Part shown: positions 33,456 through 43,965 of the stretch, piece by piece
Layout: each line of letters begins with the position of its first letter
Numbering within the stretch: position 1 is the first letter of the stretch
Origin: Capitulum mitella
Taxonomy: Eukaryota > Arthropoda > Thecostraca > Pollicipedomorpha > Pollicipedidae
Length of the DNA stretch: 64,000 nt
Assembly: GCA_030062745.1 (NCBI GenBank)
Contig: CP099840.1
Location: forward strand, 5,268,058-5,332,057
Reading direction: 5' to 3'
Program-made: the position numbers and the translations under genes
Notes under the pieces: model-generated
Seen by the model: only the letters and a program-made list of their open reading frames with translations
Database searches by the model: none
What the model was told of the DNA's origin: nothing

Positions 33456-35078
33456 GGCGGCGGAAACGGAAGGGGGAGGAGCAACGGGGGCAAAGTGTCT
33501 CCATGCAGACATCGGAGCAAACGTATCTTTTTGCCCCGCAAAAAGGTCGCGTGTCACGTACAGGTTTTTGGCATTCGAGTCTTCAAACAGGAACTGGTTA
33601 TCGCGTTACGCGATTTCAGACTTTCATTGCTCATACCGCTGCGCCACTGACTTCCTTGATCAAGTATGTACACCTTTGTAAAAATTCTTGATCATGCTGC
33701 TTTAAGGTTGACTCAAATGAAACTGTCTAAAAAGCTTCCACGTCGCGTTTTGCGTGTTTCTGCCGACCGTGATCCATGCCAGCTCATTTTGTTTACAGCT
33801 GAAAATGAAGTTTCTCGACTGTTCTGAATTGCACCCTCCGATGTCAAAGATAGACTCTGGACCAAAGCAGAAGCAGAGGAAGATGATTTCGTCTGTGACT
33901 GTAAGTACCCGTATGCCTCCCTGTGCACGAGTACTTGAACCAGCAGCGTAGCGAATGAGGTCTTAGGATCCCAGGACAGTAAATTTTTGTGGCACATGAA
34001 GGGGCTTCCTAGCATCTGCCTAAACGGATTCCCCAGTCCGGGAAAGGTAAACCCAAGCCTCCGCAAAGGGTCCCAGTCCACAGATAAAGACCCATCTGGT
34101 AGGTGACGGGGTGCCCTGACCGGGAAAGGTAAATGGGCCCCCAGCATGACATATTCTCCTGCCATGGGATGGTGTCGGCGTGTCGGGAAGGGAGCCCAGT
34201 GACGTAACCTAAGCCAAGGGTCTTAGTGGCTTTATCATCCCAACTTGATCCAATTCTCAACCAACCAAAGTCCCAACCAATAACACAAATACATAACGAG
34301 ATATTTTGATCATTCTTAGAGACAGGTGTAGACATGGATGCCCGTAATGGAAATTTCTCGATGTGAGGAGGGCACTTGTGTCTGACTGCAGTCGCACCAA
34401 CACGACAAGGCCTCCAAAGTTGAGCAGGGTACTAGTACGTCTGACGCACTGCCCACCTACTTGCCGTGGAACGATACAGCCTCGCTATAAATGTCACCGT
34501 AATGCTGGTACGCTGCGCCGCTACCGTGCCCTGCAACTCCACTTGTTATCACCATGGCGCGGGGAGTCAGCAGCTCTGCCGACGTTTCGCACCACAAACC
34601 TGGCTTAGGCGTGGACCCGTCCCGGGCTGGGAATGTGTATGAGAAGAGGGCATTATTTTCAAGACGTTCGTAACATTTTTTGCACTGTGAAAAAACGGAT
34701 CAGATCTATGTGTCGTCCAAATGTGGTGAACCAAGCATATGGGAATTTCGCCCTTGTTTTTATGCGCAATTTCTACATTGACATAATTACTCATATTTAC
34801 CAATCGATGAAAGCTGTTATGAACTCTTGAAGCATATCTACATGTGGGTCAGGCCCAGGGACAGCGTACATTGTCCTGGGCAAATGCCTGCACAACATAA
34901 TTAAATTCGGTCCCAGCGCCCTAAAACACGAGTAACTTAAGTAGTGCTGATCGTATAATTCACCTCTACAATTTACAAGGTTTTTGAGATGCGGGATGCA
35001 CCGGTGGATAAAACAGGAAACGGTTCGAAACCTCGCTGAGCACGGATCACAAGTCATACACGTGGAATTCCCATATGT
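33456..35078. other. Inserted unclassified DNA
   Basis: This lies inside the split TTAA copy. A 14-mer CCGGGAAAGGTAAA occurs twice (34038 and 34120), and two minus-strand open frames overlap it without a recognised domain. It may be part of an unknown repeat. Confidence 0.4.
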
Positions 35079-35629
35079 TTAACCCTATTCCCGGAGGGCT
35101 AGACGGTATGGCCGATTCCCGGCAGGAGGGGAAGGATTCGGCCCCCCCCTGAGATCTCGAGAACTACTCGTCCAATTTTATCCCAACAAACGGCAATCGA
35201 TTTGCCGTGACGTGAACTACATTTTTATAAAAAGAAATTTTCAAAATTTTGAAATTTGTGGATACAGGGGGGCAAAAATGTCAAAATGGGGGGTACTTTT
35301 GGACTTCTTATAACTCCATTGTTTATGGACCGATTTCGATGAAACTGACATGAATCGAGAGATTATGGATAGGGCTTTTACCATGGGTCCCCAAATCTGA
35401 AATTTTGAGAAAATTCATGGGCGTTCACAGGGTTTCAAAAATAGGAGGATTAATTTTCTAACAACTGGATGAACAAAAGAGGCAAACACCCTTTTTTGGC
35501 TTCTGCTAGTCATGTTATACTAAAGAAGTACAAATCGCATTACAATGTTTGTATAATGTTAGCATAGGCGGTGCCAGGGACATGAAAAAGGGGGAACTGT
35601 CATGGTCATACGTTTCTCAGATCAACTTG

Positions 35630-35642
35630 TGACCTTTGACCT
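35630..35642 (-). promoter_or_regulatory. Perfect DR1 of AGGTCA in TTAA element
   Basis: On the minus strand AGGTCA-A-AGGTCA, the ideal HNF4/RXR-type DR1. More TGACCT copies follow to 35665. Confidence 0.45.
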
Positions 35643-35938
35643 TAAATGACCTCCAGTGACCTTGGGGTCACTTGGAATGATCTCCTGTGCATTTAATATT
35701 ATCTTTAAACGTTTCCAATCATTTGAATTCACTCTATTTCAAAAATTTTGTTTTATGGCTATTGCGATATAGGGTACGCGCACTGACATTTTAGGTCATA
35801 GCTCCGTGGCCCGACCTGATATCAAGCTAAAACTTGGCGCACAAGTAGAAGACACTCCTTCCACGTCATATGTATTCCGGGTTTGGCATTTGAAAAAACG
35901 GCCCCGAAATTATAGCGAAAAAAACAAATTTTGACTTT

Positions 35939-35950
35939 TGACCTTGACCT
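35939..35950 (-). promoter_or_regulatory. DR0 of AGGTCA in TTAA element
   Basis: TGACCT-TGACCT with an adjoining GACCTT. Its counterpart in copy 1 (about 2825-2850) is decayed. Confidence 0.4.
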
Positions 35951-36374
35951 GACCTTGTAAAATGACCTCAGGAGAACAAAACTACATCTGCACATTGCCC
36001 AACTATTTTGCTATACATCCGTATAAAGTTTGAAGTTCTGTCTTAAAAACTCTGTTTTTGGCAGACATTTTCCTTTTACCCTTAACATGGCCAAAAATGG
36101 CATGAGGTGCCTCCCAAAAACGTTGCTTGGCTCCGCCCCTGAGCAAAATAGAATTTTGAAATTTTGCCACAGCACGTATAAAGAATAGCTAGGAAAAGTC
36201 GCCAAGTTTCGTGAAGCTGCGTTAAAAAGCCCTAGAATTGGCAAGCAAAAAACCCGAGGGGGGCGGATTCCGCCCCCCCCCCCTGCCGGGAATAGGGTTA
36301 AGAGCTGTCGGTGTCAGGCACACTCATTCTTAATGGCACTGAGAAGGAATTCCACGTGTCATTAATACCCTATT

Positions 36375-36501
36375 TTTTACCACATACCCCTAGCGTTTTA
36401 GCTATGGGGGCCCCGTAGTCTTCAAGGGGTCCCCTCAGTGCTGGGAGCCCCCTCACTCTCTGGGACCCCCCCCCCAAAAAAAAATCCTCGCTACTCCACT
36501 G
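36375..36501 (-). mobile_element. hAT-like MITE end
   Basis: Read inward from 36501 on the minus strand: CAGTGGAGTAGCGAGGA followed by a T-run and a G-run, the common hAT-type CAGTGGCGTAGCCAGGA terminus. The other end is not resolved. Confidence 0.4.
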
Positions 36502-37154
36502 ACTTGAGTTGTCTTGACTGGTGTTAAATATACCCTTATTAAGCCATGTTTTTTTGTCAAAGAATTTGCGCTATGTCCTACATGTATGAGAACCCGATTT
36601 TCATTTTAAGCGTTCGCTTGCAGACTGCAGTCCCAGTCCTTTAAGCATATGAAACCAGACGAACTGTTTGCGCGACAACGAGAAAGTGGGCAAAAATAAA
36701 CGCTGACAACATTATTGTTTAGACGGCATTTTTCGCGAATTCGACGCGCCAGACCAAACAACCTCAAATGAAGCGATATGTATTTGCGTATGTCCGGATT
36801 ATGTGTAAAACGTGAAGTGAATTGATAAGACCTCATTACAAACCAAAAACACTGTACCAGAGGACGGTATTTCTCTATGTCATACAGTGTGGAGTCCAAT
36901 AACTCACTGACATCAGCACTGCAGTTTCGTCACATTCATTTCCTGTCATGTCTTGTCTGGACCCAAAACAAAGTAACCGAAATCCGATAACAAATCAGAG
37001 CTATGGGTCCTTTAGATTCCGCCGAATGGGGCGGCTGGACCCGCGAACAGTTTGCCTTCACTTCCGTCCCGCAATGATTTGCTCCGCCCCAGTCCAGGGT
37101 GCATGAAATGTGGTGCACATTTCTGGGAGATGTTCACTTTTCTACAACACATTT
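36502..37154. other. No gene seen
   Basis: The last part of the DNA interrupting the split TTAA copy; unclassified. Confidence 0.4.
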
Positions 37155-38255
37155 TGAATTTGGCGAGCTTATTTATGTTTGGAAAGCACTTTCATATGTT
37201 TCACATGTCATATTATGCACAGACGACAAATGCTCAAAGGCGGATCCGGATACCAGACAGTTGATCAATAACTACATGGTGATAGCTGTGTTTTGTTCCG
37301 TAAATCGAGTGAAAACTTCTCAGAAATAAGAAAAAACAAAATTCCCCTTTTTACATTATCCCGCAACCGCATCTGATTCCTATTTTCGCTGAAATATATG
37401 GCACTTGATCATACTATATGAGGAGCTTACAAATCCAAATGTCTGTTAGGCCCACTGAGCACGTTATTGAACGAAATATGCGACGAAAAACCCACGCCTG
37501 AAGACGCTTTTATCAATGGATATGGGTGAATCATAAGCGTGAATTAGGGTAAAGATGTTTATATCACACCCTAACTTTGTTTTATTTATACAATGAGTCA
37601 TAAATTCTTATGAACACGAATATATAAACACCCCGTGCATATGAACCTGTATTCGTCACTGACCAACACAGGCACGCAGCCATTTCGGAGCCATGGGGGC
37701 TATACCCCCCTGAGCCGAGTGGTCTGCACTAGATATTTAGTGAGTTCGCAGAAATACGGAATAATGGTCAAATATATAATGTAAAAGCATACATTATATG
37801 TTTCCTTGTGCGGTAAAGATAAGTTCGTTTACATAAAATTGCTGCTTTTCCTACAAATTTTGACATGCCAGTGGCATGAGACCGAATTTGACATTTGCCC
37901 CCACCCCCACCGAGGAAAATCCTGGCTACGTACCTGAACCAGCATTTTTTCCTAAAAATACCTGAAAATGTGCAGGCTAGAAACGTGACCACGACGAAGT
38001 GGGCGATCCCCAGAAAGCGACCTATTTCTCAAACATGCTTCCCAAAAACCCGTGCTGGAACGATATGGTTTACGGTGAACCATATGGTCTACTGCCTCTG
38101 GAAGAGGTGATTTTTCGAAACATCGTCGCAACATGTCCAAAACATTTTAAGGAAAAGTCAACAAATTTCGTGAAGCAGCTCCCGAAATCCCTGGAATGGA
38201 GAGCGAAAAGCCGGAGTGGGAGGCAAAATTTGTCCCCAGCACGGAACAGCCTCAA
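37155..38255 (+). mobile_element. TTAA element, right part of the split copy
   Basis: Aligns with 57065-57823 (shared TTTCACATGT, GACAAATG, ATATGAGGAGCT, CAATGAGTCAT, TTCGTGAAGCAGCTC) and ends ACGGAACAGCCTCAA, a decayed CGGAATAGGGTTAA. A 268-bp MITE interrupts it at 37669-37936. Confidence 0.7.
37669..37936 (+). mobile_element. hAT-like MITE, 268 bp, nested
   Basis: Inverted ends CAGGCACGCAGCCA and (read inward) CAGGTACGTAGCCA. It is flanked by GACCAACA (37661-37668) and AACCAGCA (37937-37944), an 8-bp duplication with two changes, as hAT elements make. A second, reversed copy lies at about 50183-50462. Confidence 0.8.
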
Positions 38256-40436
38256 GAAATAAGTGTTCTAATCGAAAAAAACACTTCAGTGCTCCTTTAT
38301 GCAATTTTTCGGCAAATTGTCGAGCTAAGATAGTTGACCTTTCACTACTGGTCGCTTACTGCCTTTTGAACTGCAAATGAGAGCAGAGGAGCTTATATGT
38401 TTATAGTGAGTGCTTGAATAACGCACTTGCATTGCCATAGAAACTATGTTTTGGTTGACCTTACCGCTGGCTGAGCAGTTCAAGGTAAAGTGGGCTGGCG
38501 TCGGTTGCGCTTGGCGTACACCGTGAACTCGATTTCTTACCCTCCCTCCTGCCTGGGAGAGATCCGTCTACTTCAGAAACCGATTGCCGTGGTCTCAGGA
38601 TCTACAGAAAAGCTTATACTTTCAGCCAGGTTATACCTCAACGCCACCCTAGGCAGTAATGCTAACAGTGTGAATGCCAAGAAATTGCCTTGGAGAATGG
38701 AAATGGAAACAAGGGCAGAGACGGTGCTGCATTGGCTACACACTCCACAAAACAGAACATTTCATCTGACTCTGAAACATTAAAATGAGAAGTCCCCTAT
38801 CTAAGTAAATTAATTATACATTGTGCATGCAAATTACAGAAGTATAAAACCGTCTTTCGTACACCAAACGGCATTACAATGCTGCTGCTGGCATGCTCGT
38901 TTGATATCATTTGCTGCATGGAAATGTGGAAACATGCCAACAGTATGCAGCAAAGGAATGACACGTAGCAGTCTGTCGTGTTTGAACATGGGCAGCTACT
39001 CTATCCAGTGCGGGGCTTTATGACTTAATGATAGTCTATGAAACATTTCGGCGCAATGCAGCTCCAGCATTACTGGCGTCATTGCACTACCGTCGACAAC
39101 ACTTTTGTTGATTAAGTCGAATTTGGGGATAATCATAAGAAACTCTGATCATATCAGGCTTTTTCTTGTTAGTTCTGTACGGCGATCATGTTTGTTTGTA
39201 ATGAATTTATCATGATATTGCTCTTCTATTAATTAAGCTTCTCCTGCCAATCAATAGGTCTTGTTTCGTCCTTTGGGCTGTGCAGTCAGTTGGCATGGAC
39301 CACAGCCATAGCTGCGGCACACACGCTTGCGTGTAGAGTTTCCATACCCCTACGTACCCATACGTACCTAAACCAGGGTAGATGCACACCAGGAAACACA
39401 AAAGGAGAACGACAAATATGAACAATTCTTCTTTACCTTTTCTTCTTTCTAGCGCCGGGTGCAAAGATGCTTTTGTTTCATCTTTACATGCTGGAATATC
39501 ATGAGTCGATCCGTCAGTGATGACGAATGATGACACGTAATATGAAGCCTGCTGCACATTCCTCCCCTGGCTGAGCTACTGGATGAGGATTTCAGCGATT
39601 TCATATCTAGGTAGCATCAGTCGCGTAAACAAGGATTTCCTACCCGAAACGTGGCTTCGCCATCCTCGACTGTGTCGTTGGACGATAAAGCCTGGCACAG
39701 TTTGGTGTCCGCCACCTTTCACGGGTCACCGAAACCGCCACGAAAATGCGCCATAATAGAAAAAAAACAATATTTAGTAAGCATTCGGCAACAATCACAT
39801 TTCAGATGGCATCATACATTACGGATAAACAAGGTTCAAAGGTCCTCGCAGTTTTACCGCTGTCAATACTCGCTCACCATGGACCGTTGCCTTTGAAACA
39901 ATGCCTGATTTTTTAAAGCTAGTGAGCATCTGACGTCAAACCAGAGGTGTCGATTTGCGCACTTTTGAGAGGGCCTTGCCTCCCATCCCCGATGTTGATT
40001 TGGGTCCCCTATGTTGGTTTGGGTCCCCAATATTTTCTGCCGGTTTCAAAGGGAAATGGACAATAATAACGAAGAGAACGATCGCAATAGATAAGAGACA
40101 GGCAAGAAGTGTAGAATAAAGCATAAGATGATGCATCTTTCTACCTTTCTACCTTCCATCTAAATATATACGTACATACATGGGGATATATGCAATTATT
40201 ATTTGATAAACAGTAACAAGAAACTTACAAATTTCCGTTGATCAAAATAAAATAGGCTAAGTCCGTTGAAAAACCTACATTTGGGGGAGGTTAGGTTGTC
40301 GAGCCCTCGGCCTAGCCTCGGCAAGCATTTACAGAAATCGACGCCCGTGCGTCAGACTAAAAGAATTATGATCCACTTCGGCCACGCTCATTTGTGCCCA
40401 CAAACTGCCGGAGACCTTAATCTTGTCGCTGGAATG
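38256..40436. other. No gene seen
   Basis: Unique-looking. GTTGATTTGGGTCCCC and GTTGGTTTGGGTCCCC lie side by side at about 39993-40030. Nothing else recognised. Confidence 0.5.
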
Positions 40437-41035
40437 TAAAACAACCAGGAGCCTGCTCCCCAGGGCGACGCGAGGCGTCGTCGACGCTGCATCGAATTTC
40501 AACCGCCGCTCGGCCGGCGCCGGCTTCGCCGCTCGTCCGCTAGGGGCGCGGCGGGCGGTCGGCCGTCCACATCGACATTCTGGCCGCAAAGCGGTCGGCG
40601 GCGCTGGCGAGCGCGGGCGCGCAGCGCGACACCCGGGCCATCACGGCGACGTTCGCGACGCTCCGCGTCCAGGCCGGGTAGGATGCGCGGCGAGCTCGCG
40701 AGGCCGCCCGAGCCGGCGACGTAAGCGACGTGGCGGTCTTGGCCGGAGCCCACCGGGAGGTCGGGCGTGCTCGTGGACAGGGGGACAGGTGAGCGCGCGG
40801 ACACGTGGAGGCGGGCGCCGGGTCGGTGCTGCTGACAGCCGAGGCGGCCGGGGGCGGCGCCGGTGCGATGCGATGATGCGCGGGTTCCCTCCGCGGCCGA
40901 GTCTGCTCTTTGTCGTCAGCCTCAGCGTCCTGCTTCATAAAGGTCAGTGCTCGGTGGCGGCGGATTCGCTGTCGGAACTCGCGCCGCGGCCGTGGCCTTT
41001 TGCGGCGTCGAAAAGACGCGTGCCTGGGGACTTTG
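40437..41035. promoter_or_regulatory. CpG island 4
   Basis: About 600 bp of very GC- and CpG-rich DNA (CGGCGCCGG-type words). It contains a candidate signal-peptide exon on the plus strand. The long open frames on both strands across it are composition artefacts. Confidence 0.55.
40873..40942 (+). CDS. Candidate first coding exon with signal peptide
   Basis: Tandem ATGs at 40873 and 40876 (G at -3 for the first) begin MMRGFPPRPSLLFVVSLSVL, then LHK: a short basic start followed by a hydrophobic core, as in a signal peptide. The frame meets AAAG|GTCAGT (GT at 40943-40944) in phase 1, the usual intron phase after a signal-peptide exon. It sits at the downstream edge of CpG island 4. A secreted or type I membrane protein is implied. 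Downstream exons were not found in the window. The open frame continues past the donor to 41064, so an intronless short frame cannot be excluded. Confidence 0.38.
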
Positions 41036-42880
41036 AGGGGCATGTGATGACGGAAGAGACATGATCGTGTCTAGCCCGATTTGTGATGCGTCATGTAATG
41101 CAAATTATTGGTAACGTTGCTCAAGATGTCAATATATGTGCTCGGCCGCCTCTAATAATCATCCAAACGTGGTCTTTTGCCCGCTTTGAAGAGAGAAGGT
41201 GGGGAGGGGGTCGAAGCATGCAGATTTACATACATACAAAATCGGATTTACGACGCTGTCATCTATCCGAGTCAGAAAATCGTTTTAACGACTGGTGAAT
41301 GGTTGACAGTGTTTCCACTGTTTTTTTTTTGTAATTTAAAAGTTTTATAATAGTTGTCCGTAAGCCTTGGGGGTCGAATATCTCACATTTATTTTCATTT
41401 ACTCATGGCTGAAACCACAAGTCTGAAATTTACTATAGCTGTAGCTGGTGTGATACTCTTTCTGACGTCTAAAAACGTTCCCTTGGAGTGTCAGAACGGG
41501 TTTTGACGTCACCATTAAAGGCGCATGCGATGGCCGTGAGTGAGATTCATTTTAGTTTCTCCCTCACCACATTTGGAGCGGCTAGATTTGAGTTTTTTTT
41601 TCCAAAAACAAAAAATGAAATATTCAAACTATGTTATCGAAAGAGCCCAATTTACCTGTTACCAAGTTAGCTGAGGTCACTGACCTTAGCTGACCCCAAA
41701 ATGAGACCGGACAGGTTAGCGAGTATTTTTGCCATGCCCCATTAATGACCGGATTGCTCATTGCTTGCGAAAGAAGATATCACAAATATCATTTTCAATG
41801 GACCCTACACGGTTTTGTCTGTTGAAACAATACCGTGTCTACTATAATCCTGCTCTCTCCTCTACACTAAACACGAAACCGCCTCATGGAACTAGAGCAG
41901 GAAAATGGAGGATAATGTGCATTTGCACACAAACGGTGTTAACAACGCGGCACTTTAACGAGGGTCTTTTAAATCTGAGCGATTAGAAAATTTTGTTCCA
42001 GAGCTATATATGACAACCGTACAAAATCACCAGGTCAAGGAATCCAAAGCTGCCTCTCAGCTCAGAGCGACTTCATCTGAAAGCGTGTTTACTCGTGGAC
42101 TACTACTTCCAGTTTCGTAATGGTATTGGTCTGAGGTATAAAAGCCCCTGAAAGCCCGCGAAATTGGCGGAAAAATCGGGGGCTTTGGAGTGCTGTTTTG
42201 AGACTGCCTTTCCAACGGTATACCTCGCGGATCCGTGAGTGGATAATGTTTCTCTTGAGCTGCGCTCGCGAAAAATTGTGCTGCTTTCTGTTGGTCGTTG
42301 TGGCAGCTCCTCTCAGGGCAAAAGTTCGTCTGAGAAGACTCTTTCAATTGTACGGTATATGGAGTCATTGTGGAACATTGAGAGACAGACATTTTCCTGG
42401 ACAAAGATCCTTACAGGCTAGATGGGACTAAAAGGCGTCTGTTAAAGTCCAGATGCCATAGGCAGAATAGACGTTTTGGGCTGGATGTTCCTGTTGCAGA
42501 ACCGTTCAAGGGCCACTGTCATGCCATTAATGATCCTTGGTGCAAAACCAGTGGCTGCACACCATCGACGCCATGCAATGATTTTCCTCCAGCCCGGATG
42601 GAACGGTAGGCTGTTACTGTGTTACATCGATTCCCGCCGGTCGGCGTAAGTGCATTTATAGAAAATGTCACCCACGAACCGGAGCGTGTGGCGAGGGAAG
42701 AAATGTCTGGCATTCTCTTCGAACTTCGAAACTTCACTTAGTGGAGAAGCTGTTATATTGCTTATTTCATTACTGCACACCAGACCAGATTCAATGGCGA
42801 GGGGTCATGCAGTTAAATTATGGCTAAATGCTTGATGTTTCTTGTAGTATGCAAAATGTTGTCGGATGAATGCATGCTCA
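41036..42880. other. No gene seen; contains a perfect IR1
   Basis: Featureless apart from the AGGTCA palindrome at 41674 and further TGACCT copies next to it. Confidence 0.5.
41674..41686. promoter_or_regulatory. Perfect IR1 AGGTCA-C-TGACCT
   Basis: Identical 13-mer to the one at 22479-22491, with another AGCTGACCCC just after it. The flanking sequences of the two sites are not obviously alike. Confidence 0.45.
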
Positions 42881-42889
42881 TTGAGGTGA

Positions 42890-43494
42890 TGCACTTTATT
42901 TTAACCCCTGAATACGACGAAAGCATACCGCTCACCTCTCCTTTCATTTGGCCTCACGCAACGCAAATAACCCCCAAAAAACGACAGCCTGGAGCCGTCT
43001 ATGGTGAATATTTTACTTTTTTGAAAGTCTGATACAGCACGCGCATTAAGGAAACGAGCTTAATATATGCCGGTAGTACCTGCAAAAAATTGCAAGTATG
43101 TGCAAATATAGTGCACCAATGTGCTCCCCCGTTTTTCAGTACCTGAGCGCGCCTCTGTCAGGAAATCTGTGTACATACACAGTGCCTTTGATGTATATGG
43201 TCATATGAATGAATCTGCGGTCTTTATTTTACCCCAAAATACGACGGAAGTGTGCTGCACAATCCTGTGTTTGTTACCCTTCACGCACAGCAGATTACCT
43301 CCCGAAAACGACAACCTGGGAACCGCGTCCGCGACACCGGTGTTTTGTTCTCTTATTTTCATGCAACACGCTTATATCAATTCCACGAAAACTCACAAAA
43401 TTTCGTTGCGCTGCGACGAGCGGTTTAGGAGCAGCAAGCAAAAAAAGAAAACACTAGGGCGGGCAGAACCTGTCTCCTGAGGGAATAGGGCTAA
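42890..43494 (+). mobile_element. TTAA element, truncated copy with internal duplication
   Basis: The right end GGGAATAGGG-CTAA (43481-43494) and the preceding GCAAGCAAAAAA block match the right ends of the other TTAA copies. CCGAAAACGACAACCTGGGA near 43303 matches CAAAAACGATATCCTAGAA at about 57617. A ~330-bp segment is repeated in tandem (from about 42893 and about 43223). The left end is missing or unrecognisable. Confidence 0.6.
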
Positions 43495-43654
43495 GATGAA
43501 GACAGACCCTTTTGAAGAAAACACATGTTTTTCATGTTCATTCAACATCAAAGTTCCGGTGGTTATGCACTTATTTCATTCAGAACCTCCTGAGCCCACC
43601 ACATACCGGTCGGACTTGAAGCATACTTCCGCTGCCCATCACCTTACCTCTCAC

Positions 43655-43705
43655 CTGACGGCAGCCCAGCGAACCGCGACGTGAGCCGGCGGCACGGGGC
43701 GCCAT
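43655..43705 (-). CDS. Candidate first coding exon in CpG island 5
   Basis: On the minus strand the context GCGAAAATGGCG (A at -3, G at +4) starts at 43705 and reads MAPRAAGSRRGSLGCRQ. It ends exactly at CAG|GTGAGA (GT at 43654-43653), phase 0. A second good donor, GAG|GTAAGG, lies 7 bp further (GT at 43647-43646) and would give phase 1. The start overlaps an AAAATGGCG YY1-type site inside a CpG island, a classic TATA-less promoter arrangement. This is the best-supported gene start in the window, but 17 codons do not identify a product, and no downstream exon was found leftwards. Confidence 0.42.
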
Positions 43706-43960
43706 TTTCGCCTCCCGCAGCCGCCGGGCGCCGAGCTCGGGCCGAGGTCTGCCGGCCACCGGGCGCACCCCCTCAGGCCCCCTCGCTGCGACAGCCGTAA
43801 ATCATGCAGCCGGGCCGTCCCGTCCGGGCGGCCAAGGTCGGGCCGTCGGCGCCGAGTTCGTCTCGGCGCGTGCGGCCGCCGCCGCTCCCTGATTGGGAAC
43901 CGGAGAGGAGAGCTGCCCTCGTAATTGGCGCGTTGGCGGCCGACGTTGGGAGGGACGTGT
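43675..43960 (-). promoter_or_regulatory. CpG island 5, promoter-like
   Basis: Contains GGCGCCATTTTCGCC (YY1-like plus E2F-like core) at 43698-43712 and GTAATTGGCGC at 43921-43931, an 11-mer also present in the island at 58160-58910. A poly-G run follows at about 43967. Confidence 0.5.
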
Positions 43961-43965
43961 AAGTA

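Larger units (their letters stand above)
35079..36301 (+). mobile_element. piggyBac-like TTAA element, best-preserved copy
   Basis: TTAA-CCCTATTCCCGG at 35079 and CCGGGAATAGGG-TTAA ending at 36301: perfect target duplication and a perfect 12-bp terminal inverted repeat. A second CCGGGAAT-like motif lies about 35 bp inside the left end in inverted orientation. Length is 1223 bp with no coding frame. It carries DR1 and DR0 AGGTCA pairs. It lies inside the DNA that splits the copy at 33104-38255. Confidence 0.87.

Noticed and set aside
33713-34335. Possible retroelement open frames on the minus strand
   Set aside because: No reverse transcriptase, nuclease or other diagnostic motif seen; left as unclassified inserted DNA.
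40423-41064. 213-codon Arg/Ala/Gly-rich frame through CpG island 4
   Set aside because: Stop-poor GC-rich DNA is open on both strands; only the embedded signal-peptide exon from 40873 was kept as a candidate.
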